A stretch of 64,000 nucleotides of DNA from Notamacropus eugenii (lineage: Eukaryota > Chordata > Mammalia > Diprotodontia > Macropodidae), in NCBI RefSeq assembly GCF_028372415.1, contig NC_092875.1, positions 55,841,228 through 55,905,227 of the forward strand. Reading direction: 5' to 3'. The notes below the pieces were generated by a model that saw nothing but the letters and a program-made list of their open reading frames with translations, ran no database searches and had not been told where the DNA came from. The first letter of the stretch is position 1. Every line of letters begins with the position of its first letter. The position numbers and the translations under genes are program-made. This document shows positions 10,440 to 22,800 of the stretch, piece by piece.

Positions 10440-12440
10440 TTGAAATACTTATAAAAGGTAGAGGAAGGGCCAAGGAGTTCTGTGCTTTTGGAGTTGGTTG
10501 TTATATTAGAAACAACTGGAAGCTTGTAGAGAAGTGGTTATTCCACTGTGATAGAGGAGAGAAAGGAGGGTAGAATCTGTCATGTCCACTGATTTTGGGG
10601 AGTATTTTCAAAGGGTTCATATGGAATGGTTAGGCTGACCCTCCTAACAGATTATTTGGTGAAGAGGGTCAGGAAGCTCCCAACAACAGAATTATGAAGG
10701 TGACGAACAAACAAGTTCACTGAGGAGGAAGAGGGAGTGATGTGGATGCCCAGAGAATTCAGCAATCAGCTGAGATTAAGATAAAAAAAAAGTATAGAAT
10801 GTGGAAGCAAGTGCAGATAAACTCAGCAGGGTTACAAAATATTAGCATGATCCTATGAGAATTGATCAGAAATACTAAAACTGAAAATGAGCCAAGATTA
10901 GTAATGAATAAACAGATGAGAACAGGAGAGTGTTTTTTTTTTAAAGCTACATTAGGGACAAGAGGGAAATTGAAAAAGGGCTGAGATCATAATTCTGAAG
11001 GGATGGGATGGTCATAAGAAAGGACAGAGACAACTAAGAATCACTCACCTTAGTCAATTCTTAGTGGGTTTCTATTTTCTCTATTGATGACAATGACCTT
11101 CAGATTTGGAGGGATACAGCAAAAATATGTGACAGGGAGATGAAACTGCAGATAGGTGGGGAGATGAATTTAAATTACCAAGCTAAGAAGTTCAGCATCC
11201 TAGAGCACAGAAAGAACTGGCATATGTGATTGCCAACTTGCTGGCGATAGTCTTTGAAAGACCCCAGAGGAGTAGAGAAGAACAAAGTTCCAATTTTTAA
11301 AGAGAAAAGAAGACAGAATTTGTAGATTATAGACTACGGAGCTTGACTTGGATTACAACGTGATGAAAAACATTGATTCTGTACGTGAAGAAGTGGTAAT
11401 TAACGAGAGCTAGTATGGATTAGTTAAGAACAGGCTATGCCAGACTAACCTTATTTCCTATTTTGACACCACTCCTGGACTGGTAGATCATGTGAATGCT
11501 GTAGACATAAAACGCATTATCTGGATGTCAACAAGGCATTTGACAAAGTCTGTTATGTAATGCTTTTGGACACTCTGGAGAGATTATGTGATGGCAAAGT
11601 GAGATGAAATAGGAACTGATTGAGAGATCCAACCCCAAAGGGCTTTCATTAGGGGACTGGAATCAACTTGGAGAAAGTGATCTATTAGCATGCCTGAGAG
11701 GTAGATCCTTAATTCCCTTCTATCAAGCATATCTTCATTAAAATCCTTAATAAAAGGGTTAGTCAGACTTCAGATGACACAGAACTGAATGGAATAGTTA
11801 ACCCACTGGAGGACAGTTATGAACTGAAAAGATCTTGGCATGAGAGGATAAACTAAATCTAATACGACTAAATTTGAGAATAGCGATAAATGTAAATTCC
11901 TTCACTTGGGTTCAGAAAATCTATCTCATATGTGTAGAATGGGGAAGGTTGGGGGAATAGGGCTAGACACCAATTCTTATGAAAACCATTTGGGTGTTCG
12001 TGGGACTTCAAGCTCAGTGTAAATGTGCCAGTCAGAAAAGTGAATGCAATAATCCTAGGTTGTCTTAATATTATTTAGGACGAGGGAGAACACAGGCCTA
12101 GCCTAGGTCAGACCTCATCTGGAGCATTGTGTTCTGGGAACCAGTTTAGGAAGGAAATTGACCAGCTGGTCTTTATCCATAGGAAGGGCACCTCAGAGGC
12201 TAAAAGAAGTGAATCTGACCATATGCAGTGATTAGTCTAAGGACTTAGGGCAATTTACAGAGACAGACTCCAAGTCAATGGAAAGAATAATGCTCTAACA
12301 CATAGTGATATCAAAAGGGAGAATTGGATAGCTTGAGAGACAGTGAGTTCCCCTTCACTGGAAATTTCTGAGTGCTGTAGGTCAGATTAGATGGCTTTTG
12401 AAGTCTTTCCCAAAACAGATTGTGTTAGTTCTTTGATTAC
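10440..12440 (+). repeat. L3/CR1-clade LINE, decayed
   Basis: The clearest parts are 'caaggcatttgacaaagtct' (the reverse-transcriptase A-F-D-K region, about 11530), 'tctggagcattgtgttctgg' (about 12118) and 'gtcagattagatggcttttg' near the 3' end. The assignment weakens 5' of 11100. No open frame survives; it is an ancient relic. Confidence 0.6.
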
Positions 12441-12449
12441 CCATCCTTG

Positions 12450-12800
12450 AGACTCAATTTTCCCATATTGAAAATGAGCATAGTTGGAACAGATGATCTC
12501 CGAGATCCCTTCTTGTTCTCACACTCTGTATCTTTTGTTCTAATTCTTTTTCTAGCTCTAACATTATTTGCTTAGTTGAACAAATCTTTACTAAACATTC
12601 CCTGCATGCAAAGTCCTTTGGGGTACCAAGATAGATCTGACATAGACACTACTTCCAAGATTATTATAACCTAATGGAATGAAGGACAAATATCTAAATG
12701 ATTATGATGTGGGGAGGAAGAGATAGGTGAAAGAGCAAGGTCCAGTTAAAGAGGATTTGAAAAATATATGGAGGATCATACCTAGGGAACATAGCCAATG
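12450..12800. repeat. Sense MIR tail followed by antisense L2 3' end
   Basis: 12450-12560 holds 'gactcaattttcccatattg' and 'gatctccgagatcccttctt' (sense MIR). From about 12570, 'ctttactaaacattccctgc' and 'ggggtaccaagatagatctg' read as reversed L2. Confidence 0.5.
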
Positions 12801-13003
12801 TAAAGGAACGGAAGGGCCATAGATCCCTCCAATGCACTAGGGCTGCTGATGTCATCAAGCTGCTCTCAGTGAATTGGCTTCCTGCAGGTCTCCTATGCTC
12901 TGGTCCTAAGGTCCCTGATATTCACTGCCATGGGGGGAGTCCATTGAACATTGAACAAGCTTCTCTGCTTCCGTCTTCAACAGATGTGTTCTTCCATCAG
13001 GGA

Positions 13004-13048
13004 AACACACACACACACACATACACACACACACACACGTATACACAC
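13004..13048. repeat. (CA)n microsatellite
   Basis: About 20 CA dinucleotides with two short interruptions. It generates the histidine/threonine-rich open frames around it. Confidence 0.95.
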
Positions 13049-13204
13049 AGCCCTTCATGGAGAGCTCCGCTTTTCCCCTCCTTCTCACTTGACATCACTC
13101 AGATGTCTTCCCCCAATATTTCCTCCAAGGGAAACTCTTCTATAGACACACTTGATTGCATTGCATTTCATCTTTCTTCTATCATTCCCACTCTTTCGTT
13201 AGTC

Positions 13205-13445
13205 TTTAATGCCTAAGTGCATAGAATGGTGGGCCTGGAGTCAAGAAGATTCTTTCTGAGTTCAAATCTGGCCTCAGACACTTACTAACTGTGAGACCCT
13301 GGGCAAGTCACTTAACCCTGTTGTCCTCAGGGTTTCCTCATCTGTAAAATGAGTTGCAAAAGGAAATGGTGAACCACTCCAATGTCTTTGCTAAGAAAAC
13401 CTCAAACATGATCATGAAGAGTTAGACACCATAGAAAGCAGCAAA
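13205..13445 (+). repeat. tRNA-derived marsupial SINE
   Basis: 'gcctggagtcaagaagattc', 'ctgtaaaatgagttgcaaaa', 'ggaaatggtgaaccactcca' and 'catgaagagttagacaccat' are hallmarks of this SINE family. A second copy lies at 59285-59460. Confidence 0.75.
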
Positions 13446-13690
13446 ATCAAGTGATTCATTCCATGCTGACCACAAACATACTCATGTCTCTCCTATCCTT
13501 AAAAAAAATCCTGACTTAATCCTATCACCTTTGCTAGCTATTTTCCTATAACTCTCCTTTCCTTCATGTCTAAACTTGAGAAAGCCACTATATACAATGC
13601 CTCCACTTCTCCTTTATCCTCTTTTCAAACCTCTGCAATCTGGTTTCTAAACTCTTCATTCAATGAACACTACCCCCTTTATTTTTCCTC
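13445..13690 (+). repeat. L2 LINE, 5' half of a split copy
   Basis: L2 ORF2-derived text ends near 13690. The element resumes at about 15075 with the next expected segment ('ctaatgatcttttcattgcc'). The L2 was therefore split by a later insertion of about 1.4 kb. Confidence 0.65.
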
Positions 13691-15075
13691 AAATTTCACC
13701 CTTGATTTTGGTTGCAGACTCACACGATTTTGGGCTGATCGTATTAAAAACAGCGTCAACACTCTGCACATAATCTCTGCCCTTGGTGATCTCCTCTAGG
13801 ATGACCAAACCCACCTCCTCATCCACAGGCACCAGCTTGAAGCTTCTCCAGCCCAGTCTGTCCAGCTGAATGGGGCAGACATACTCCTCCAATTTTGAGG
13901 TGTCTGTCTCACCATTCTAAGGCTTGACATTTAGAAGGATGGAAGATTTAGCAATAAACCTGTAAAAGCAAGGACCCTGACATACACAGGAGGACCTGCT
14001 ATCACAGGTTCTTAGATCTGCTTTTCTAAAAGGAAAGCAACTTGGGAGGGGGGGAGTCAACAATCACTTTAATCAAGCACGTAATATCATTCACTTAGTT
14101 CAGGGGAAAAAATCAGCACCCTGAACTTCAGAGAAAATACAGAGGAAATAAAGATCAACAGATAGGGCTTCCAGCTGCCTGACATAAGCAATCCATACAG
14201 CACAGATCAACAGACAGAACTGTCTGACCATACATACATAGTTACCAGAGAGAGAAGCACCAACAACTGGGTTTTCAAAGGAGAGGGGACTCCTTAGTGG
14301 CTGCCCAGAGTCTCCTCTGGCCAAACAAACACTTCCAATGAGTAAGCCCCAAAGTGAAACCTCACCTCAGAGTATTTATACACTTTTCAAAGCCAGAGGG
14401 TATCACAATCCATGAGAACCAGTGCCTCATTAGGAATTAACAAAAGGTGTGGGTCTCCCCTAATCAAGCTTCCCTTAACGGGGCAGGCCCATTAATTAGT
14501 GGGGAAGATCTTTAATCTCATTAGCATTACCAAGCCTTAGCTTCTTGGTCCCCTATGCATATTGCTGAAACTGCTCTTCTAGAGGCTGTGTTTGCTTCTT
14601 TCTTCTCATCTCTGCCAGATGAGTTGACATACACACGATATTCTGCTAGTGTGGCAACTTTCTAGGCAGGTAATATAGTGGGGACCTCCACCTTCTGCAT
14701 AGGGAGCATATGCTGCATCTGAGAAACCAGAGAGAGATGGGAGGCCTGATGAGCTGCAGGTCCTGAATTACACTCAGAAGATCCTGGTTTCCCACTTCCA
14801 GGTTGGCAATTCTGGTGACCAGCTCTCTGTGGTTCCCCACTAGGGCTGCTTGAGAAGCTAAGGTGTATACTGTGGTAGGAGAAGCTAGACACAGCCATTC
14901 ATTCATCTGCTTGCAGTTTCCTCTTTGCACCATCATACTTGAATTTGTCAAATTAGATTTTCTCATGTACTGGGAAGCTGGTTGCCATCTTTATTTAATA
15001 AGAAGAAAGTGCTGTAGCTGCTGGCTAGTGCAAGATCCATTTACTTAAATAGGGGTTTGGGAAAGGCTGAGACTT
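13680..15075 (-). mobile_element. Insertion of about 1.4 kb in an L2, LTR-like part on the minus strand
   Basis: The boundaries are inferred from the interrupted L2. On the minus strand there is a TATA-box-like tataaata at about 14383-14376. Downstream of it, an AT-rich stretch, an A-rich region and a T-rich segment at about 14160-13970 follow the general order of a retroviral-type LTR. I found no intact polymerase or structural gene. Class and family are uncertain. Confidence 0.35.
13689..13914 (-). pseudogene. Unidentified coding-like fragment on the minus strand
   Basis: The minus strand stays open for about 75 codons with a protein-like composition (it includes [14 protein letters not shown] and [13 protein letters not shown]). 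A stop lies just upstream at about 13920-13918 and there is no obvious start context. It sits inside the insertion that splits the L2, so it may be a processed-gene fragment or a piece of a mobile element. I do not recognise the family. Confidence 0.3.
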
Positions 15076-16290
15076 TCCTTTCTAAAATTACTAATGATCT
15101 TTTCATTGCCAAATCTAATGACCTTTTCTAATTTCTCCTCCTTTTGGACCTCTCTGTTGCTTTCATCACTGTTAATCACTTTCTCCCTGTGACAGTGCTC
15201 TCTCCTGTTGTCCCTGCTCCTTCTCAGGGGCCTTTGCTGGATCTTAATGGATGTCAAGCCTACTAAATGTGGGTGTCCCTCAAGGTTATGTCCTTGAACC
15301 TCTTTATGCAGACAGTTCTATATATCTAAGATCTAGTCTCTTGAGCTCTAGTCCCATTATCACCAACTGCCTTTTGGCTCTCCCCAACTGGATGTCCTGT
15401 AGACATCTCAGACTCAACATATCTAAAACAGAACTCTTTCCCTCCTAGTTACTTGGACTCACAAGCTAGATATCATCCTTAGTTCCTCACTTTCACTCAC
15501 ACCACATACCCAATCTGTTGTCAGATCTTGGCATTTCCACATTCATAACACCTCTGCTCTGTGTTTCCTTCAGTGCTCTCACTGATCTAGGATCCTACTT
15601 CAGAAACTCATCATCTTTCACCTATTATAGTTGGACTATTATAGTAGCTTCCTATTTGTTTCCCTTCTTCTGGTCTCTCCCCATTCCAATCGATCCTCCA
15701 TATGGCCATCTGAGTGATTTTCCTAAAGGTAGATCTGACTATATCTTTCCTTCTACTCAATAAATCCCAGGAATTCCCTTTTCCCCTTTAGGATCAATTA
15801 CAAAGCCTTTTGTCTGACCTTTAAAGCTCTTTGTAACTGGTCCCTTTTCCCCTTTCCAGTCTTATACTTGGCTCTTTTCCTTACACTCTATAATCTAGTT
15901 AGAAGGGTCTATTTGCTGTTGCTGGGACACAACATCCTACCTCCCTTTTCTCTACCTTTGAACAGTCTGTCCCAGGAGTCTAGAATGCTCTCGTTCCTCA
16001 CCTCCACCTCCTTGGTTTCTTTCAAGACTCAGCTCAGATCCTCCCTTTTTTTGGGATGTCTTTCTGGGTGTGTCCCCTTGTCCACCCCAGCTGCTAATGC
16101 CTCCCCTCTGATATTACCTTCCATCTAGCCTGTGTATATCTTGAATATACCTAATTATTTGCAATGTTGCCCCCTTCATTAGAATATAAACTCCTTGAGG
16201 GCAGGGGCTGGTTTTTCCTTTATTTGTATGCCCAGCACCTAGCCCAGTTCCTGGCACATAATAGGCATTTGATAAGGTCTTTTTGATTAA
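15075..16290 (+). repeat. L2 LINE, 3' half of the split copy
   Basis: Conceptual translation near 15275 gives a 'GVPQG' motif, typical of CR1/L2 reverse transcriptases, and near 15400 'LRLNISKTE'. The DNA ends with 'tagaatataaactccttgag' and 'ggcacataataggcatttga', the L2 3' end. Frames are broken; it is a relic. Confidence 0.8.
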
Positions 16291-16849
16291 TCACAACAAC
16301 AAGACAAAGCAACAAAAACAAAAAAAAAGACTGCATATAAAATTCACACCTCCCCCAAGCTTTCTTGCCTCAAGATTCTTTTAGTTTTTCTATGCATAGG
16401 AATTTTTCATGCAAATGAAGGAGAAAAGGCAAAGAATGAAACACCTTAGTTGAAACAGTTTTGAAGACAGTCTCCATCCATCTCTTTTCCTTCTAATGCC
16501 TGCTTTTCTTGTGTGTATAATGCCAAAATCAGACCCTCTGAGCCCCACCCTCCACATGGTACTTTACTGTGGTATAATGGGCAATGTTTTAACAACAAAT
16601 CGTCTGGGGAAAAAATGTACCCATGACACACACTGAAGTTTAATTTGCATTATTAACATTTTCTCTGTCACTTTCTTAAGTCTAGATAATCAACAAAGGA
16701 TTAAATCAAGCCCTAGTTTATAGTCTTTACCAATTTCAAAGATAGAAATGCTCACCCTGAAAATTTAGCAACCTACTTGGTTCAAGCTGACTCCAGTACA
16801 CCCTGACTTTTAAGGCTTCAAATGTACTTTATTGAATTTAAATGTACGT
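16291..16849. other. Intergenic, no gene recognised
   Basis: It begins with an A-rich stretch after the L2 tail and continues as AT-rich unique-looking sequence. Open frames are short and without domains. Confidence 0.35.
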
Positions 16850-17035
16850 TACTCAATTTGTCTTTATAATAATCCTGTGAGGTAGATGCTACAGATGTTA
16901 TTCCTATTTTACAGATGAGGAAACTGAAGAACAGAGGGGTGAAGTGTCTTACCCATGATTACCCAGCTCCTAAGTATAAAATGGCAGATTTGGAACCCAG
17001 GTCTTTCTGCCTTCATGTTTAGCATCTTTTATAAC
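16850..17035 (-). repeat. MIR-type SINE, antisense
   Basis: 'attcctattttacagatgag' and 'cttacccatgattacccagc' give a clear reversed MIR. Confidence 0.8.
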
Positions 17036-17250
17036 AGGGTTTCTTCATCTTGTTTGTATCATGAATCACTTAATCAGTCTGGGGAACCTTTCTGACTCTC
17101 TGGAACCTACATGAGTTTTTCTCAGAAAAATGTTTTTAAATATATAAAATAAAATATGCAGGATTACAAAGAAAGCTAATTATGCTGAAATGTAGTTATA
17201 GAAATATTTAAAAACCAGACAGATCAAGGTCCAGGACTCCAGGTCCTACC
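17035..17250. mobile_element. Short DNA-transposon-like element, copy 3
   Basis: 'cagggtttcttcatcttg' on the left, 'aaaataaaatatgcaggatt' inside and 'aaggtccaggactccaggtc' on the right match the plan of copies 1 and 2. Confidence 0.5.
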
Positions 17251-17704
17251 TGTGACATAGTGGTGGCTTCATTCGGGAAAGTCAAGGAAAGTTCATTCAG
17301 CGGTTAAACCTTCAGCTTGGTTGTAGGCTGAGGGGAAGGAAGCAAAATGGAGGAAGACATTGAATGGGCACAAGACAGGAAATGATTGAGGGATCAGGGC
17401 CACAGAAAAAACTGGAAGAATGGGGTAAAGGGTATGAATGGAAAGGTTAGCATTAGTAAGGACCAGGGGAGGAAAGGGAAGAGACTGTATTCCAGAATGG
17501 TGCGATGACATCCTCTAAAATTTCTGCCCTGGGGCAAAGTTCTAATGTCCCCACCCTAAAGATGGCTCTGCAAGCCAGTGATCACCCAGCCTTTATTTGG
17601 ACAACCTTCACTGATACTTCCCATCCCTCTTGCTTCCTGAGGCTGCCCATCCCTCTTTGGACAACCCTAATGATTAGGAGATTTTTCCTAATGCCAGGTG
17701 AAAT
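17251..17704. other. Intergenic, partial antisense L3-like fragment
   Basis: 17510-17700 ('tttggacaaccttcactgat', 'gattaggagatttttcctaa') resembles reversed L3. The part before it is not assignable. No gene is seen. Confidence 0.4.
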
Positions 17705-19180
17705 CAGTAAGCATTTATTTATCTATTTTATTTCTGTCTGCAAGCATTTATTAAGCATTTAGTATGTGCTAGGCACTTTTTCAAGCACTGGGGATACAAA
17801 GAAAGGCAAAGGACAGTCTCTGCTCCCCTAGAGCTCTCAATCTAATGAGAGGAGACCATGTGCAAAATAACTACGTGTGAACAAGCTAAATATGGAAGAA
17901 ATTGGAGGTGATCAACAGTGGGAAGGTCTGAGCAGGAAAAGACAACAGGAAAGACTTCTTGTAGAAGTGGGGATTTTAGCTGGACTTTGAAGAAGGCCAG
18001 AAGGTGAAAATGAGGATGTGAGATTCTGAGCCTGGGAAAACGGCAGTGAGAATACCTGAGCAGGGAGATGGAGTGTGTTATACGAACAGTAAGGAAGTCA
18101 TAAGCCCTGGATCACAAAGTATTTTTTTTGAGGGGAGCAGTAAAGTATAAGAAGACTGGAAAAGTAGAGGGTCTAGGTTACAAAGGACTTTGAAGACCAA
18201 ATAGGATTCGATATTTGATTCTGGAGGTGATGGGGAACCTCTGGAGTTTATTGAATAGGAGAGGATGATATGGTCAGACCTACACAATAGGAATGTTGCT
18301 TTGGTGGCTGAGTGGAGTGATGGACTGGAGTGGAAAGTCTTTTGGCATATGGACCAACCAAAGGCTTTTGCGGAAGTCCAAGGGTGAGGTGATGAAGGAA
18401 CGCACCAGGGTAGTGGCTGTGTCAGAGGAGGGAAGGATTAAATCAACAGGACTTGACAACAGATTAGAAATAAGGGATGAGAGATCAGTTGAGGATAACA
18501 TCTAAATTGTGAATCTGGGTACTTGAGAGGATGGTGGTATGCTCTAGAGTGAAAAGAAAGTAAGGAAGAGGGTGTAGATAATGAGTTCAGTTGTGGACAT
18601 GTTCTGCTCAAGATGTCTTTGATATATATTCAAATCAAGAGGTCCAAGAGACAATTGGAGATGCCAGCCTGGAAGTTAGGAGAGAGATTAGGGCTGGATA
18701 AACTAATCTGAGAATCATCAGTTTAGAGATGATATTTGAACCAAGGGAGCTGATGAGATCACCCACTGAAGTATAGAGGGAGAAGAGAAGAGGGCCCAGG
18801 ACAGAGCCTTGTGGGTCATCTCCAATTAGCACTGACCTGATGAAGATCCAGCAAAGAAAACTGAGAAGGACTGGTCAGATAGGTCGAAGAAAAAGAAGAA
18901 CCAAGAAAGAGATAATGTGACAAAAACCTAGAAGAGAGAATCAAGGAGAAGAAGGTGATCTTGCCAGGGTCAGAGGATGCAGAGAGGCCAAGAAAGATAG
19001 GGATTGAGAAAAGGCTATTAGATCTGGCATTTAATATGATCAATGGTAACTTCAGAAAGAGCAATTTTGGTTGTGATGAGGTCAGAAGGCATACCATAGA
19101 GCTGTGAGAAGAGAGTGAGAGGAAATAAAGCCGAGACTCTTCCACGCTTCTCAAGGAGAAGCCATAAAAAGGAGAGCTAT
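17705..19180 (-). repeat. Long L2 LINE, antisense
   Basis: It starts with the reversed L2 3' end ('agcatttattaagcatttag', 'gtgctaggcacttttt') and runs about 1.5 kb into the reverse-transcriptase region. There the minus strand encodes the motif PQGSVLGPLLFSLYT near 18780. The minus-strand open frames here are LINE remnants. Confidence 0.85.
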
Positions 19181-19777
19181 GGGATCATCGCTAGTAGGGA
19201 TGCCCCATTTGGGAATCCACTTTTCTTCTCAGACCTGGCATCACTCTTTGCTATACTTCGATGCATTTGTCCTATAATATTGTTTGTTTTAGCTATTTCA
19301 GTGACATGCTGCACTATTTCTGCCCCAGCCTCGGCTATCTGTACCATCTTAGCAAAGTGCAGGACATGTATGTTAGGGCACTTGGTGTCTTAGCCTCTAT
19401 GTGACTATGAAATTGATGAAGGGCAGAGACTGGGTTTTATCTGAATCTTGTGTCTTCTCTGATACTTTGCTCAGTGCCCTGCCCACAGCAGGTGCTTATC
19501 AGCCAGTCAATAAGCATTTATGTAGCACCTGTATGACAGGTACTTCGCTAGGCTCCATCTGGGGGATACTAAGAGAAAAGTGAAACTGTCCTTGCCTTTT
19601 GAGAACTTACCCTTTATCAGAGGAGAGAACATGGACATATGTAAGTATACACACGGACACATATCAGTATACACACAGACATATATAAATATGCACGGAT
19701 ATGTAAGTATGCACAATAAACATTTGCTGAACAGGATTGTTTCTCTGGTTGACTCTCCATCTGTCTGTGTCTCCCAG
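19181..19777. other. Flank or intron upstream of the first YJEFN3 exon found
   Basis: Two head-to-head L2 3' ends meet here: sense at about 19410-19500 and antisense at about 19508-19620. An ATAC/ACAC-rich stretch follows at 19635-19710. No first exon encoding the N-terminus of YJEFN3 is recognisable. Confidence 0.4.
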
Positions 19778-19886
19778 CAAGGTGGAAGCTGTTGCCATGG
19801 AGAAGGAGCTTATTGAAGACTATCGGTTTGGGCGGCAGCAGCTGGCAGAGATGTGTGGGTATGCCTGTGCTGTGGCTGTGACCAAG
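19778..19886 (+). CDS. YJEFN3: YJEFN3 exon encoding the start of the YjeF_N domain
   Basis: The acceptor is 'tgtctcccag' and the donor 'aag|gtaaag'. The first base completes a codon from an upstream exon, and the exon ends in phase 0. It encodes [15 protein letters not shown] followed by [12 protein letters not shown] and AVAVTK, close to the NAXE/YJEFN3 family consensus. The ATG at 19797 has a near-ideal Kozak context (gccATGG) and could be a start in transcripts lacking the upstream exon. Confidence 0.9.
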
Positions 19887-22800
19887 GTAAAGTCCTCACC
19901 CATGCCTTTCTCCTTCTTTCCCCTTGCAACCTCAAAGGGCTCAGACTCCTGGGTCATGGGGCAGCTTCTCCCTTTCCATCAGTACTTGACCAGGTTCTGC
20001 CTCTGATTGAGAGGGGATAGCCGTGGCTTGGGGATCCTGGGCCTAGGAGAGATCACCTTATCTTTTGGGGGTTCCCCTCCCTAATAGGTCCCTGTGTGGA
20101 CCCATGTGCTCTTCAACCACCTCCTTTTTTCCCCCTGCATGTCCTTAAAATAACCTTCTTTTCCTTTCCTGTATAAAAGCTTTCAATTGAGAAGATCAAG
20201 GACCTTCTGCTCCAGGGCATCTGCTCCCTTCTCTCTTCCCAGCAGGAGCTCCTGGGGTCAGAAGAGCCAAGGACAAGCCTTGATCAGAAGGATGGGGGCA
20301 ATGAGGAGAGGCTGAAAAACTACTACCTCTTCAGGCAGGAGAGACCCTGGCTAGGTGGCGACCTGGCTAAGACTGAGGGCTGTGCAAGCGAGAAGGAGCC
20401 ATGAGCTTCCCCTCAGAACCCTGGGCTTATAAAAGCTGTACCCAGAAGGAGCTGAAGGAGAGCTTAGTCATAAATAGGGGTGCCTTTTGGCAAGGAGCAC
20501 AGAGTCAGGAGGGTCCTGTCTCTGACCTGGGAATCAGAAGATGTAGATTCTAGTCCTGGCTCTGCCATAGGCTTGCTATATGACTATAAGGAAGTAATTT
20601 CTCTCCTCTGTGCCTTGATTTTCTCACAAAACTGTGATCTGTAAGGTCTCTTTCAGCCCTGACATTCTATGTTCTGAGGGCCCTCCCAGCCCTGACAGTC
20701 TGTGTTCTAAGGGCCCCCCAGCCCTGACAGTCTGTGTTCTAAGGGTCCCCAGCCCTGACATTCTATGTTCTAAGGGCCCTCCCAGCCCTGACAGTCTGTG
20801 TTCTGAGGGCCCCCCAGCCCTGACAGTCTGTGTTTTAAGGGTCCCCCAGCCCTGACATTCTCTGATCTAAGGGCCCTTCCTGCTCTGACATCTTGTATTC
20901 TATTCTGTTCTAGTATATTCTAAGGATTCTTGCACCTTGCCCATGTTCTAAGGAAGGAGAGTATCCAGGAGTCTGTTTTGGTTGCCTCTACCAGCTACAT
21001 GGGCATTTGGCTGCCAGACTCCTTGATTGATTGCTCTTGGGTATGGAAAAAAGACCAGATTCCACAAGGCCCGGCAAACAAGTTTAAGATAAATAAACGT
21101 TCACTGAGCCTGAATTGAAAAGGCCAGGCCTGTTCCTTTTGTGGCTTGGCAGGAGGCCCTCACCCACAGCAAGGAGAGAATAGTAGCATGGGCGTACACA
21201 GCAAGTGTGGTTAGAAGGCCACCCCTCACCATGCCCTGGGGTTCCTACGTATAAATAGAGTATCAGTTGCCATGAGGGATGGGCTAGGGTGGTACTTAGG
21301 TCCTTCATCTCTGGGCTGTTCCCCTTTGTCAGGGAGGAAGCTACCCTTGGGTGTGGCTAGAGGAAAGCCTCTGCCCAAGAGTGTCTCCTTCAGGCTACAG
21401 GGATTAAGTGTCAGTCCCCAAAAAGTTCCTCTGAGGAGGCACTGCCATTCCTTGGAGGGGACCTTCGCAACTCCGTTTCCCCTTCTCTGCTCCCCCTCTT
21501 CTCCCTCCATCTCCAACTTGGATTGTAAACTCATAGAATGTCCTAGTTAGAAGGGACTGGCTTGAGAGCATTAGAACGCCAGAGTTGAAAAGGCCCTTAG
21601 AATAATTAATAATAATGATAGTTTATGTGGCATTTTAAGGTTTGCAAAGCACTATACACACATATATCAATAAAACAACTAGGAGCTGTTATTATCTTCA
21701 TTTTACATATGAAGGTTTCTCGGCCCCGGAGGTATCTGAGGCTAGAATGGAACCCAAGGCTCATAGTCAAAGGACTTGGAGTTGAATCCCACTCTCATAC
21801 TTACTGATTATTTGACCTTGGGTGAGTCACTTCCCATTCCAAGCCTCAGTTTCCCTCTCTGTAAAATCCCAGGTGACCTCTAAGGCTCTTCCTAGCTCTA
21901 ACATTCTATAATCCATGCACCCCATGGAAAGTTCAAGGATGATGATAGTGATAGCAATAATGAGTGATAATAATAGTTCAAATAAGATCTTTAGGTCCCA
22001 CCTCTCCTTAAGTAGATGGGGAAACTGAGTCCTAAAATGAGAAATGATTTGTCCAAGGTCACATAGCCAGTTAATGTCAGAGTCAGAAATAGACTCAAGA
22101 ACTAGGAGACTTGTTGACCTGAGGAGGGGTTCAGGAGAGACTCTTTTCTCCCCTGACTGACCTACAGCATTGTGTTTCCCTTCTTTCTGTCCCTAGCCCT
22201 CCATGCCTGCCATGTTTGCCCATTGTAGAGATAGAAAAAGTAAGGCCCAGAGATCACAGAACCATAGATTTAGAACCAGAAGGGAACTGAGAGGTCAGTG
22301 GGTCCAGCTCCCTTACTTTATAGGTGAGGAGACAGAGACCCTGGGAGGTTATGACCTGCCAAACATCACATAGCTGGACAGTGTCTAAAGCACACTTTGG
22401 ATATTCATGCTGCCGTGCGTTCTCAGGGAGTTGACTCTTTCAGGGTCATATAGCAAGGTAGTCACAAGAGCAAAGGCTAGAACCTGAGTCTCCTGGCATT
22501 TCCTCAGTTGCCCCTGACCTAGGACTATGATCCATAAACATGGTCCTGAGGACTGGTGAGGCATACAGCAAACTCAGGAAGGACTGCTGTTGGACCATGG
22601 ATCCAAGGAAGACCACTCCTTGCCCTGGCCCACAGAAGGGACCACCTGATGGATCTACTTCCTAAGGATCTCCTGAGAAATAGGATAGATATCCCCAGGG
22701 GGACAAAGGGAAGTACAGATGCTACCTCCCTGTGTGATTCTGAGTTTCCTGCTTTCTCTAGACCTCAGTTTTCCCCTGACTGTACAATGGAGAGGGTGAA

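Noticed and set aside
18635..18832. Minus-strand frame with PQGSVLGPLLFSLYT
   Set aside because: The motif is a reverse-transcriptase signature of an L2-type LINE. Surrounding frames are broken, so it is not a functional gene.
1..19700. NDUFA13, expected upstream of YJEFN3
   Set aside because: No segment resembling its conserved exons (for example the DVPDWKVGESVFHTTRW region) was seen. It is probably outside the window.
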